64,000 bases of DNA from Podaxis mareebaensis. Lineage: Eukaryota > Basidiomycota > Agaricomycetes > Agaricales > Agaricaceae. Shown here in pieces: positions 1-10,679 of this stretch. The stretch is from contig JAEUWP010000062.1 of assembly GCA_018524725.1 (NCBI GenBank), positions 106,701 to 170,700 of the forward strand, given 5' to 3'. The position numbers and the translations under genes are program-made. Positions within the stretch are counted from its first letter, which is position 1; each line of letters begins with the position of its first letter. The notes beneath the pieces were generated by a model. It did no database searches and was not told the DNA's origin. It saw nothing but the letters and a program-made list of their open reading frames with translations.

Positions 1-609
1 TCCGTATAGTACGTGTAGAATGACGTTAAGAACGGCAGAGGTTTCAGGAACCTGGATAATTCCCTCTGGATAAATCGACCCCAAAACCTGCTTGGTGACT
101 GTCGCCGTATCGTTCGACGTATGATACTCTTCAATAACTCGACGAAACGCTTGTGGCGAAATGCTTCTCAGAATCTGGGAGTGCACATAGAATAAAACCA
201 TGTCTGAACTGGCAAAGATCGTGTCGGGGTCTACCGCATGTGCACCGGGGTGAAACGCAGTAGATACGGAAACGACAGCGTTATCCGTGTCGGGAGCATC
301 GGAAACCGTTGGTGAAGTATCTTGAGGCGTCTATGCAACATGTAGTTGTGAGCGCTCTGTATTCCAATATAAGAGCAGACCGACCATAGGCGCAGGCGTC
401 TGATATTGCTGTGGGAATAAGAACTCTACAGGCGGCGAGATCGGCGAAGGATAATTCAGGAAGTCATCCTGAGGAGCCTGAAGAACCTCTGCCCTCAGCG
501 AGTGTCGAAAGTCCCATGATTCGTTTCCTACCAGAGGATGGGTTGACCTGGTGTCGGCGCCATGAATTGAATAGTTTCCTAGAGATATTGGGCTCATAGA
601 TGGATCCAT
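1..609 (-). CDS. BTB/POZ-domain protein, partial (runs off left edge)
   Basis: Two exons are visible: 385-609 and 1-330. The intron 331-384 (54 nt, GT-AG) contains the only in-frame stop between them. The second exon reads as a BTB/POZ fold of the fungal type, with the string HAVDPDTIFASSDMVLFYVH followed by a hydrophobic stretch around ISPQAFRRVI and VLNVILHVLYG. BTB domains mediate dimerisation and often act as adaptors, for example to Cullin-3, but this protein's partner cannot be read from the sequence. The start at 609 gives a polar, Pro-rich N-terminus of about 75 residues before the domain. The C-terminus lies outside the window. Confidence 0.83.
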
Positions 610-2415
610 TTCTAAAAGAGATGCAGATATTTAGATGGGGGGTCCGAACAAGCAGTCCAGCTACACACTGGTTATCTGTCAAGACAAACCAGATGCGAGC
701 ACAGGTAGAACCCACAAGTAACAGTTGCCTTGGGAGATCACTTGAAATGGCATGTTAGCCAACACTTTATATGCCTCAGGCCTGAGTGGAGCCAACCACT
801 AATAGAGTCGGCATGTCAGCTAGTCTTCTCAAATTCGCGCCCCATCATCATTGGTGTCGTTGTGGTGTCGGTCGTCTTTTGGTGTTTTCCAGAGATCATA
901 TGCAGTTCTTTAGGGAGTGCCTCTGACGTGGTCTGGGATAGATTATAGCAATGTACGTCTTGTTGTGGAACTTATACCAGGCTGAAAGCCAACATGACCT
1001 GTCCATTGGAAAATAGCACGCACCTGTTTGGTATATGAGAAGGGAGTGTCATGACTGACGTCAACTTATATCATGTCTTCCTTTCCGGTGCAATCTGCGT
1101 TAGGTAGCGAGGGCAACATGGGCAACATGTATGATCGCATCAATGTAACTCCTCATTGTAAACCCCCCCAATTTTCACGGAACAAGTAAACGATCTACCA
1201 CTTACTTCTTATGTGTACATAAGAAAAGACCCCGAGATGAAACTTTCCTTCAAGGGCGTTATAGAGGATCTTTTAGCATGGGCTGTCATATAAAAGATTC
1301 TGGGCAGCGTGCGCCTCGAATTATCCGACGAAAGAAAGAGCAAGGCGAGAAGAACGACGAAGAGTATGCCGCTTTGAGGGGTATTTGAAGCATTTTGGCC
1401 CCCTGATGTCATTGATGTCATGGTAGGGGGCTCTCAGGGGCTGTCTGGGGCTGCGCACAATCATGACAAATCTGAGTCGTGTCAGCGGCCAACTTCAGCC
1501 AAGTATGTTCAAACAGGTTCAAACAGGCGCGGCTCCCTTATCCTCGGACCAGCAGTTCGGTTGTCGGAGCGACGGTCTTTCTTCCAAGGATCAATCGCTA
1601 TACGCTATAACGGTATTGGTGATGGTAACCGGAGCACTCTGCTCTTTACTTCATCTATGCTTCCTTCGGCCAGAAGAAAACAACGAAATATATACACGCG
1701 CACACATCGCTTCGCCACTTCATATTCTTCCGATCGTCGCCTCGCATAAACGTATACTTCCAAGTTCCAATACTCGGTTTATCGGTTATTCTGTGCTATT
1801 TATGTTTACCCGCCCAAATGTCCCGAAATGTCAAGAATTTGCCATCAAACATCTAATACCTCGGCTTTCGTGTTCACTGTTCCAAGAAAACATGATGCAT
1901 GAACATCAGCATCCCACCCCGAGGTCGTAACCCTCCTCTCCGAGGCATAATCATTCACCGAGTAAATGGATTACCTGGCCTGCGTTCTCTCCTCTCCTGG
2001 CCCGTCTTTCCCCTCCCCCACCATCATTCCCCCACTCCTCCTCTCCCTTCATTCGACTGCCAAGGCAGGATCCTTTTGTTCCCTTTGGCAACTCCATTCC
2101 TTATTGTCGAGACTTATTGACTATCTGTTCAGTCTACAACTATCAACAACCACCGCTAGTTAGGGGTGGAGAATTTGACTGTTTAATTCTCCACCAATTT
2201 TAAACACTGCACTGCATCGATCAATCTTGAGGGCTGACAAGGACGACCATCGTCGAAAGGTCTCAGACTAACAACTGTATTCAAGTGAACCCTGAAGCCC
2301 CGACGCTCGTCGCAGCTCCTCCTAAATTTCGCGGAACCGCCCTCACAGCCTTAAACAAGATCGACTTGACAGGTCGGACCCTGCAGGGATCAATTCCCAT
2401 CGACATCATTGTCTC
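610..2415. other. intergenic region, no supported gene
   Basis: Short open frames occur, the longest about 155 codons at 1463-1930 on the plus strand. None has recognisable protein character or splice-supported extensions. The last 150 bases before 2416 are probably the leader of the next gene. Confidence 0.5.
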
Positions 2416-3784
2416 ATGACGAAGCTTCTCAATCTAATTGACGTCCCTGCTCTTCCTAATGACGTTCTTCGACTGGTGTTCGAGGAAGCTACAAGGCAGG
2501 ATACGCGTAAAGCCGTAAAGTATACTCTGATCTCAAAGCTTGTTCGCGATTGGTATGCCGTCATAACCTCATTCACTCTATGCCTCCTAACTGACGACAC
2601 TCCCACACCGCAGGGTTGAGATCTGCTTGTATGAAGACGTACGGCTGTATTCAGAGAAATCGCTTCGGAGGTTTCTTTGGACACTCGAGACGTCGACAAA
2701 ACCCAACCTATTTTTCGCCACACGCGTCAAGTCACTGGCTTTCGCATACGACATTCATGACTTCGAGCGGACGGCTAGAATCCTTTCCGTCTGCAGCGGG
2801 GTGGAAAACCTCACTATCTGGGTCATACCATCCCAGAACCCCGCCGACGCCCAGATGAATATCAGCCCCCACCACTACGCTCATATTCCACAACTTCTTC
2901 ACCGTCCCTTGCCGCAGTCAGCCCCCCTCCATTACCACCCCCAACTCCACTCCTCCCTCCACACTTTTACTCACCGTCTACGCCCCAAGCGCCTCGCGGC
3001 ATTAATTGACAAACCACTTCTGGGTCTAACTGGGGCACAGGCCCCACCACTAGGGTGGACCACAGCCCACCTGTCTCCCAACTTCTCGCTCGGTTTGTTC
3101 TCCAATCTCACACATCTATCCATCGTCAATAGGTGGACCGAATGGAGTACTTGGGCGTGGGCAAGGAACAGCACTGCCTCACCCCACGACGCTCCTCTCC
3201 AACAGTTCTATTCCCTGAAGTTCCTTCCGAAATTAACACACCTCTCCCTCGAAATTCAAGTGGGGAAACATTTACTATCGAGGAACTTCTTCTCAGCGGC
3301 CCCGTACGAGAGGAGCCGCAAGATCGCCGAATGCGTCGGTCATCCACTCGCTAGGATTCTTATGAGTCCTGAACTAAAACTACGCCTCCGAGTCCTCCTC
3401 TGCATCCTCTCCTTCGACGATACACCCTATTTCACGGCTCGCAGTGTCAAAGAGGAGGCGATTCAAAATATGACTATGCTGGCTGACGAACTTGATGTCA
3501 CGTCGACCCGGATGTCGAATTTGGACTTGAGTTTACCAAGTAGGATAAACTCAAGGTTGGGGGATCCGCGTCTGGTCTTCGCATACGATAAGGATCCATT
3601 CAGGGAACGAGAAGCCGGATCATACAAGGTATGGAGCATGTGGAAGCGAGCTGAGGAGATTGTGCGCCTGCAGAAGCAAGAGTATGTTGCAGAGCCCCAT
3701 GGTATGTGTTCGTTCATTTGCGCTCAGTCACGTTACATTTCCTCATTCGGTTGGTTTACAGATCCAATGATCTTCGAGCTTTAA
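2416..3784 (+). CDS. F-box-like hypothetical protein (415 aa)
   Basis: Three exons: 2416-2552, 2614-3701 and 3762-3784. The first intron (61 nt) has a good branch site (CTAAC). Splicing it restores the frame from VRDW into VEICLYEDV. The second intron (60 nt, GTATGT...ACAG) keeps the frame whether spliced or not. The N-terminus (LPNDVLRLVFEEATRQD, then TLISKLVRDW) resembles the F-box-like start of large agaricomycete families. The rest alternates leucine-rich and polar stretches without a named domain. If it is an F-box protein it would bind Skp1 in an SCF ubiquitin ligase. That role is inferred from the N-terminus only. Confidence 0.72.
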
Positions 3785-4809
3785 CACATTGGCTGTCAGT
3801 TGGTTAGTTTGGCTGGATAGCGGACAAGGGATATGGAAGGTGCTTATTATAAGCGTTCAATGCGTGGACGATATGATATACACGTGCATTCCTTATCATC
3901 ATGTGCACAACGTTCTTCTTTTTATATTCTCACAGTGGACTTAATGGGTTTTCCGGGTTTATTTTGGGTTTTAAGGTCGAATTAATTTCATCTTTTTGGG
4001 CTTTTGGGTTTTAGGTTATTAGATCTCTCCGGGGCAACATGTACAGTTTACAATTATTTACCGTCCACAAAAGGTGTCGTTGCAAGAATGGATGTACATG
4101 AGAGTGCAGTTTTGGTCGTTCAGCGCCCAGCCGCCCCTCAAGACTTATAAGTATTTGTATCTCCAAGATTTAACCGATCTGGGGTTACTACAACAGGTGC
4201 CCAACGTCAGTGGTAGCTAAGTGCATCGCCCACCAGTTGAGTAATAGCCCCTAATGCTGTGGTCTCCGAATTTGGCCAGTTGCTCCCTCCAGTTTCCCTC
4301 CCCAGCTCTTTCCTCGAATGTCACCAATCGCTCGTTACCAATACAGTCATGGCTCGGCGAAACAAACAGAAGTTCTACATGAATTCGTTTTGATGCGAGC
4401 CGCGTGTCGAGTCAAGGTTGTTTAATGCGTGGTTATTGAGCTGACAGCGTATAGAGGAAGTAGCTCGGGTTTCAGACGCTGCGGGTGAGGTTGGTGAAAT
4501 TATATCTCAGAAATACGATTTCCCGCAGATTATCTTCTGGGGTTGAACGTTGAGCAGGCGGGGTTTTCGGACCAACATAATCTGAGCGCTTCTTGAGCTT
4601 AGAGGGTGGATTCGGTTTGTCTTATTGATCAACATGAAACAAGTGTGGTCATGTTGATATGTCATTCACATACCTGTGTCGGCAAACGTATGGTCGCTCT
4701 CGAAGCAATCAACGGGCTGTTGGCAAGACAATGGGGTACAAATTATACAACATCCTGAAAGAATCTAATACGACTGTTGCCTTTCTCCCTCTTTCCCGAT
4801 AGTTCACTC
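3785..4809. other. intergenic region
   Basis: There is no gene-like reading frame. A T/G-rich stretch at about 3945-4020 repeats GGGTTTT-like words. A pyrimidine tract ending in AG at about 4777-4802 looks like a 3' splice site. The next gene may therefore have an unseen upstream exon carrying its signal peptide. Confidence 0.4.
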
Positions 4810-5764
4810 ATGGCTGGCTTTGTGAACAAAACATACACTCCGGTAGACCAGATAGCTTACACATTCAGTGGGAACAACACATGGGAGGACAAACAGTGGG
4901 TTGCAGCGAATGGTTCGAGCGGCCATTTCACCTTCACATATGAGCCGTGGGCTAATGTCACCTTGGTAAGTCAGTCTTACACCGATAACCCGCCCGTCCT
5001 CTAAGCGATCCTCTTCAGACTTTTCCCGTTCCAGCAATAGCATTCCACTTTTATGGTATCCCCAGGCATCTAACCGTTGGGCATTTCGGTATCTGTGCTG
5101 ATTGTGATCCAAAGACGGATTCTTTCACTACCTTACCCAGTAGAAACGACATTAACGACAGAAGTCCCCCGGTGTGTTTGGACATATTCATATTCACGCT
5201 GATACTAACATAATAAAGACTCTATACTACTCGCAAAGGTGGTCAGAGCCTGGTATACACAAAGTTTTAGCCTGGAATATGGGAGCAAGTGAATTCGCGG
5301 TCTCCCACTTCGACCTTGAAGTCATGCAGCCATCTGAATCCGCGGATCCATCCGGCCTCAACACAGTCAGCGCGACCCCAGAGCCAACGCCTTCCACCAC
5401 TGCCGCACCAAAGGGTGGTGCCGTCGTCCCCATTGGCGCCTTGATTGGTGCAGTGACGGGCTGTCTTGGGCTGGTACTACTTATCGGAGTTATATGGTAT
5501 TTGTGGTGGAGGAGGAAGCAGGCTCGGGAACATGAACGACTTGAAAGGGAAATTCAACCATACCAGATTCACCAACATTCTGGTCCGTAGCTTACGTCCC
5601 TATGGGCTCTGTGCCACTACAGTCTTTCAACGACTGACAGGTATCCAGGGGTTCCGATGATATATGCCAACTCAGACTCTATAGTTGCCGGGCCCACTAA
5701 CACGAGTCGAAGTCAACATATTGAAAAGCCACCGCCTAGCTATTATCCTACGCGGGCGCGATAG
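4810..5764 (+). CDS. single-pass membrane protein with N-glycosylated ectodomain (266 aa as modelled)
   Basis: Exons are 4810-4965, 5019-5171, 5219-5586 and 5641-5764; all introns are GT-AG and 47-54 nt. The ectodomain contains NKT, NNT, NGS and NVT sequons, a conserved-looking GICADCDP segment and then WSEPGIHKVLAWN. This is the layout of a common agaricomycete family. A Thr/Ser/Pro-rich stalk leads into a Gly-rich transmembrane helix (about VVPIGALIGAVTG to GVIWYLWW), a basic stop-transfer (RRKQAREH) and a cytoplasmic tail with PPPSYYPT. No signal peptide is present in this model. The true start may be in an exon upstream of 4802. Function is unknown; a cell-surface role is inferred from topology. 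Confidence 0.7.
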
Positions 5765-6491
5765 CATCCGTCTACCGCTGGGCTCTAGTCCTATCCGTGT
5801 TGATCATTGGATCATCCCTCCGGGGAGAGCCACCATATACAACTTGGCACATGTACACTACTCATATACTGTAGATCCTCCATTGTCAGAAGGCGCTACG
5901 AGTAGACATAATAGATGACTACTTCATACGTTTGCACGAACATTGCAGTTTCCAGTTCACTCATCACAGAACTTACGGACATTTCGTCCCCTGTGCACCC
6001 CGGTCACACTCTGTGATACTTGAAGTTAGCTCCACTTATCCTTACCGTGCGTATACCTTTGCTCCTGTGGTGTTTTACTTTATCCTCGAGCCTTGTCACT
6101 CAGTTCAGAATGGGTTTGTAACAGGTTAGTATAGCTCGCGTCGAAGGAGGGCTGTTAGAAGAACGATTATCAGACAGTCACAAATCCCACAATGGATCCG
6201 GATTGAACACACACCTCATTCCTAACACCGCACACTAGGTCATAGCGGAAGGGAGTTCGCGATATTTTGGGCTTGCGCAGGTTACCAATAGCTCAGTCCT
6301 TCAGGCATTGACCCCGGCTTGGAAATGCAGAGTGGAACCAAAGGCCGTGGTAGTGTCAACAAACAGGGGTGCACCCCAAAAAATGTATATAGCGAACATT
6401 GGCGATCACAACAGATCATCGTCCATGAATTGATGTCAAATCAGATCACATTGGACAGAGGAAAGAAAACAACATAATATGTACCTAATAC
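5765..6491. other. intergenic region between convergent genes
   Basis: This is the shared 3' space of the plus-strand membrane-protein gene and the minus-strand ubiquitin hydrolase. Only short, unconvincing frames are seen. Confidence 0.5.
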
Positions 6492-7815
6492 CTAGTGGAA
6501 AGGAGAGTTTGCTGGAGGCGCAGCTCCCAACGCCATCAGACTGAAGTACACGCTCTCCACCTGCGAGAGATATTGCTTCTTGACAACGTTAATCACATCC
6601 TGGCATATGTGTGAGTGATGGGTTTCGGTATCCTGAGAACAAAGACAACACAAACATCCAAAACGTCTACGCAGGGTCCGTGATCCACTGGGAAGGGCCT
6701 CCTTCCATCCAGCTCGAGCAATCTCATACCCTCAAGCTGACCTTCCGCGGGCGTCGTTCCGGAAGCAACCAGTTGTCTATCAGGTGACGTCGCTTTTACA
6801 ATATCTCCTGTGGCTGGGGCAAGGGATCCCGATGTTGAAGCAGGGGCTGTGCTACTCTCTTCTTCGATGGCCAGTGTATGTTGTCTCTCTGCTGCCGCCT
6901 TTCGCACTTGGCCATCTGGCGCTGCGATAAAGCACGTGAAATGAAGATCTGTGTTCATCCCATCCTCTTCGCTCGTCGGCTGTGGTGTTTGTCCGAGAGC
7001 GGAACTGTCAAGGTGGACCTTTGTAAAGAGGTCGGTCGATGCGAGGAGCTTTCCGCGCTCTTCGGGTGTCTTGTCTGGTGCCGGAGTCAGAGTCAGTTCG
7101 GAGGAAGAGATAATTCTCAGAAATACCTTTGCATATGCTGATAAACTTTTGCAGGGGACTGTCTGGAATATACGTGACATCTGACTGGAGCAGTGTGAAG
7201 GTGATGTTTGTCCGATTTGGTTCCACTCACATTGGCGATAGCATGGATTAATGCTATTGTGCCACAAGCATTCTCAACCTGATTTCCCTCTGTGTTAATA
7301 ATTATTAAGATAGCAGCCCGGAACGTACGTTTTGTTTGACGAAGAATACTGTCTGGTCAATGGGATGTTGTCCCTCCCTAGTTATCTTTTCATCATGTTC
7401 CGCTTGCTTGGCCTTGATCCCGGTATTCTGAGGGAAAAGGAGGACTACGGCTTTGGTAGGTTTTGGCACAATACTCAGAAGCTGGTGAACTCGAGTCAAT
7501 CAAGCGAGGCCGCCGCAGAGACACTATTACTCACGTCTTCGTCAAGTCCGTAGATATCGACAAATTGATCCCGGGAGATAACAAGACCCGCCTGCTGAGC
7601 CCACTAGACGAACGTTTGGCTGCGTTATCCCTCTCTCTTGGGTAATTACACCTACGGAATTAAACACCTGGATCACAAGGTTAATCTGGGCTTGAATGCC
7701 GCAAGCTCAAGAATCCTACCTCTGGGTTACTTTCAAGAGGTATCCAGTGCTCGTTCCTGATTTTGTCATGAGATGTTCCGGCTTTATTCGCAGACTGTTC
7801 AAGAGTAGATGCCAT
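6492..7815 (-). CDS. ubiquitin carboxyl-terminal hydrolase, UCH-L3/YUH1 type (320 aa)
   Basis: This is a peptidase family C12 thiol hydrolase that removes small adducts from the ubiquitin C-terminus. Eight exons: 7720-7815, 7656-7667 (12 nt), 7535-7603, 7329-7481, 7231-7278, 7127-7184, 6656-7074 and 6492-6599. All phases agree. The N-terminus WIPLESNPEVFNSWAQ is typical. The oxyanion Gln109 and nucleophile Cys115 sit in QNVENACGTIALIHAIAN with the usual six-residue spacing. His190 (LHFTC) and Asp268 (LELDGRRPFP) complete the triad. Between His and Asp lies an extra Ala/Ser/Thr/Glu-rich stretch at about residues 200-258. The C-terminus VYFSLMALGA is standard. All catalytic residues are present, so the enzyme should be active. 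It acts in the cytosol or nucleus. Confidence 0.95.
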
Positions 7816-9120
7816 TGTCGAAGGAGAAAGGATAACTTGCCAGTGCGACCGGCGCTGACAGCTGGGGCGGCAGCCCATCTGACGTCATCGCGTGACAAAT
7901 CATAAAACAGTCGTGATGGCGATGAAATTGCTGGGCGGGTCGTGTACCTCCATAACGCTACGAGGAACCTATTTTTAAGACACAGCAAAGGTGTACTAAG
8001 CCTAGGTCAGTGACTACACCACTCCACAAGTAGACCTACGTAAAGTATAAGGATCTGAGGTGGTGTGTGAAGGAAACCAGTGGAGACGTTGTGCAAGCGG
8101 GTACCCAGCCTGCGCGGTGTCGCGCAAGTAGGAGCCCGGTGAAAACACGACAATCGCGTGGCAGTGTTCAGTCTCGCGCACTGCGTGCCAGACATATAAG
8201 CTGGGCGGCTCTTTCATTCAAGTGTTGCTTCACCGCAAAGTATTGCCTACACTGGAGGATATTCATCTTATTGTCCCCCTTGGGAGGTTACCGGCGACAG
8301 AAAGCCTAATTTCGTGAGCAATAATCGGCCGGAAATTTGGTCTAGTCTATTGTTAACGGCAACAAGTCTTAAGACAAAAGTCATCACCTATAGTAAAGGC
8401 TTCACACGGGTCTTGGTCAGACGACCTTCCTGATTCTCGCAGAACGACTTAGGATTCAAGCCGTTTAGGGTTATTAAAGAAATCGAGTTTTATAAATGCA
8501 CGTCGTTCTTGTTTGGTCTGGGGCGGCGGTTTGTCTTACCATGACCGTTCTTTGCCTTGTGAGTACTTGCTGAGTAATCAGGCCTCAGGTGTGGCTGTGC
8601 ACACAGCACTTCCCCAGGCATGCCGGTCCCAAAGTACAATAAAGTCGTTTAAACTTTGAAGGCCCTTGAGAGTTCTTCGGCCCTCTAAATCCTACCCTTT
8701 GTTGTTTCGGAATCCCATCGAATCTCCATGCCGGGGCAGCTTCTTATTTATCTTTGCACGCGTTTTATCCAGTATCCTTGGGTCCGTCCAAGGTGGAGTG
8801 AACGCCGGTCAACGATTGAGTATTTTGAGCGCCACGACACCGCCACAGTGTAAATGGACGTATGGGCATCCATGCTATTCAAGCGCTTGGCAAACACCTC
8901 CGACCACATCATATCCAGGCTCCGAGCGGATTACGGAACATATTGTTCTCGGCCCCACCCAACTTAGACAAGCAGTGCCCCGCAGCTGTATAACAGCCCG
9001 CGCCCCTAGTCATATCCACTCACACATCCGAACACCCTCCAACACTATCCTCCGCTCTCGCTGAGAGCTCATTTGCTTCAGCGGTACCACCTCGTCTTTT
9101 CTACAGCCTTTCTCCCAGGG
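7816..9120. other. intergenic region between divergent genes
   Basis: This 1.3-kb space holds the promoters of the ubiquitin hydrolase (minus) and the cyclin (plus). No convincing protein is encoded. An open frame at 8666-9064 is probably upstream leader. Confidence 0.5.
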
Positions 9121-10017
9121 ATGTCTACGCTGTACACATCATCCCCTCTGACATATGCTGGAGGTGCCAATGCACCTAAACGTCTCGCAGACTATGAATC
9201 ACTCGCCAAAATCTGTTCGTCGTTCATGTTGGAGTTGTTTGCTCCAACTTCCAGCCTTGACTGCGCCGGCGGTCCCCACGAATCCCTGCCTTATTTTATA
9301 GCTGTGGCGTTTTCGCAGTCACAATTACCTGATGCCAACGCACTCGCTGCGCTAACCCTGCTCCAACGCCTAAAATCCCGGCATCCCACGCGCGCCTTCT
9401 CTCCTACACCAGAACGTAACGAAGCCGAGCGCCTCTTCCTCTCCTCGTACATTGCCGCCACCAAAGTTCTCAGCGACGACCGCTACCGTTTGCAATTCTG
9501 GGTTAAGGTCGGCCAGAATAAGTTCACGGTAGAAGAACTCACAAAGATGGAGAAGGAGTTTTTCGAGGATTTGGGATGGGACGTGAGGATAGACGATGCG
9601 ACATTGGCGATCTATCAATTATTGGTGGAACGGCGGAAGCAGGTCGAGGAAGCGAAGGACCCGGATAGGTGGAACTCGCGCAGTGGCTCTATTGAGTCGC
9701 AATCCAGCTCTGATTCCTCAGAGTCCTCGGGACCTCCGAGTTGGGGGTCTTGCGGTACTGGAGGATCACCCGCATCGAGTTTCCCGAGCACCCCTTCTGA
9801 TCCCTCAATATCAGATCCGGTCATTGCCGCTGGTTTACTCAGGCTAAAGGAATCTGAGCAGAATCTAGCAACTCTGGACAAACGTATAGAGGAACTTCAA
9901 CGTAAACTCGATACGTTGATGTCCGAATCCTCGTGCCGGAGTCAGGACAGTAGTCCGAAGCCCCGTCATGGAACTCGGCATGCGATCAAAGAGAAGATTT
10001 GGCATGTCTTCCACTAG
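9121..10017 (+). CDS. cyclin, Pcl/Pho80-like (298 aa)
   Basis: An intronless gene. The open frame extends upstream only through a TTG codon, so the ATG at 9121 (MSTLYTSS) is chosen. The cyclin box spans about residues 20-175. It includes the core helix AERLFLSSYIAATKVLSDD and YRLQFWVKVGQNKFTVEEL, followed by MEKEFFEDLGWDVRID, the usual signature of fungal Pcl cyclins that bind Pho85-type kinases. After the box comes a Ser/Gly/Pro-rich low-complexity region (about 195-245), a possible phosphodegron area. A short coiled coil follows (ESEQNLATLDKRIEEL, about 255-285). The exact CDK partner cannot be told from sequence. Confidence 0.85.
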   Translation: MSTLYTSSPLTYAGGANAPKRLADYESLAKICSSFMLELFAPTSSLDCAGGPHESLPYFIAVAFSQSQLPDANALAALTLLQRLKSRHPTRAFSPTPERNEAERLFLSSYIAATKVLSDDRYRLQFWVKVGQNKFTVEELTKMEKEFFEDLGWDVRIDDATLAIYQLLVERRKQVEEAKDPDRWNSRSGSIESQSSSDSSESSGPPSWGSCGTGGSPASSFPSTPSDPSISDPVIAAGLLRLKESEQNLATLDKRIEELQRKLDTLMSESSCRSQDSSPKPRHGTRHAIKEKIWHVFH

Positions 10018-10679
10018 CTTTCTTTGTGACACTAATTATTCTAGTTGCGTATGTATTCCACTCGGCTTTGTACTAACCTTATACCCCCTGTTGTAAACAT
10101 AATACCCTCCTTTTTATTGTTGTATATTAGTCGGTGGATTTGATAATATCACTTCCTTCTCTATGCAGGAGACCGGTGGGGCATAGCATGGGCTTTTATA
10201 AAGCTATTCACTGGTTGCCTAACGAAATTTGGTATCTTAGCTGTGATACTTGATTTAAAATTGTACTTTCTGACGGCGATTGGCGATCAAGTTGTTAACA
10301 CTACAGTCACATGCATCTACAAGGCGCAGGTTAGCTACCGATATCTTCAACCAAATGACCACTCAAGTTTCCAGTACCCTTCTCGTCTTATGAAGGCATG
10401 GTCATGTCCGCGCATGTCATAGAAAACGCGCAGAACTTCGTGATCAGAGGACATTTCATCAACAACTCTCAAACCTCTAAAATACTAAGAGTGGTGATAA
10501 AATCGTCGTTCAACTCTTCTTTCGCTGAAGCGTTCGTAAGGGATTCAGATACTGCTCCACGCCTCGATCCCAGATTTCAGTCCTCGTAAATCTGTCAGCA
10601 AACTCCTCGATGCCGTCGTTCGCGGCCCACGAATGATTGATAGAAATATCATGAAAGATTTACCCCTAATTAGAATCAA
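10018..10679. other. intergenic region between convergent genes
   Basis: An A/T-rich 3' space shared by the cyclin and DUF4139 genes. Nothing gene-like was seen. A 63-codon frame at 10398-10589 has no support. Confidence 0.5.

Noticed and set aside
1463..1930. 155-codon plus-strand open frame
   Set aside because: The composition is not protein-like, there is no domain, and an overlapping frame of similar length exists.
3945..4020. GGGTTTT-like repeats suggesting a telomere
   Set aside because: The words are irregular and the region is internal, with genes on both sides.
8666..9064. 132-codon open frame upstream of the cyclin
   Set aside because: No recognisable protein features; it is more likely the 5' leader and promoter of the cyclin gene.
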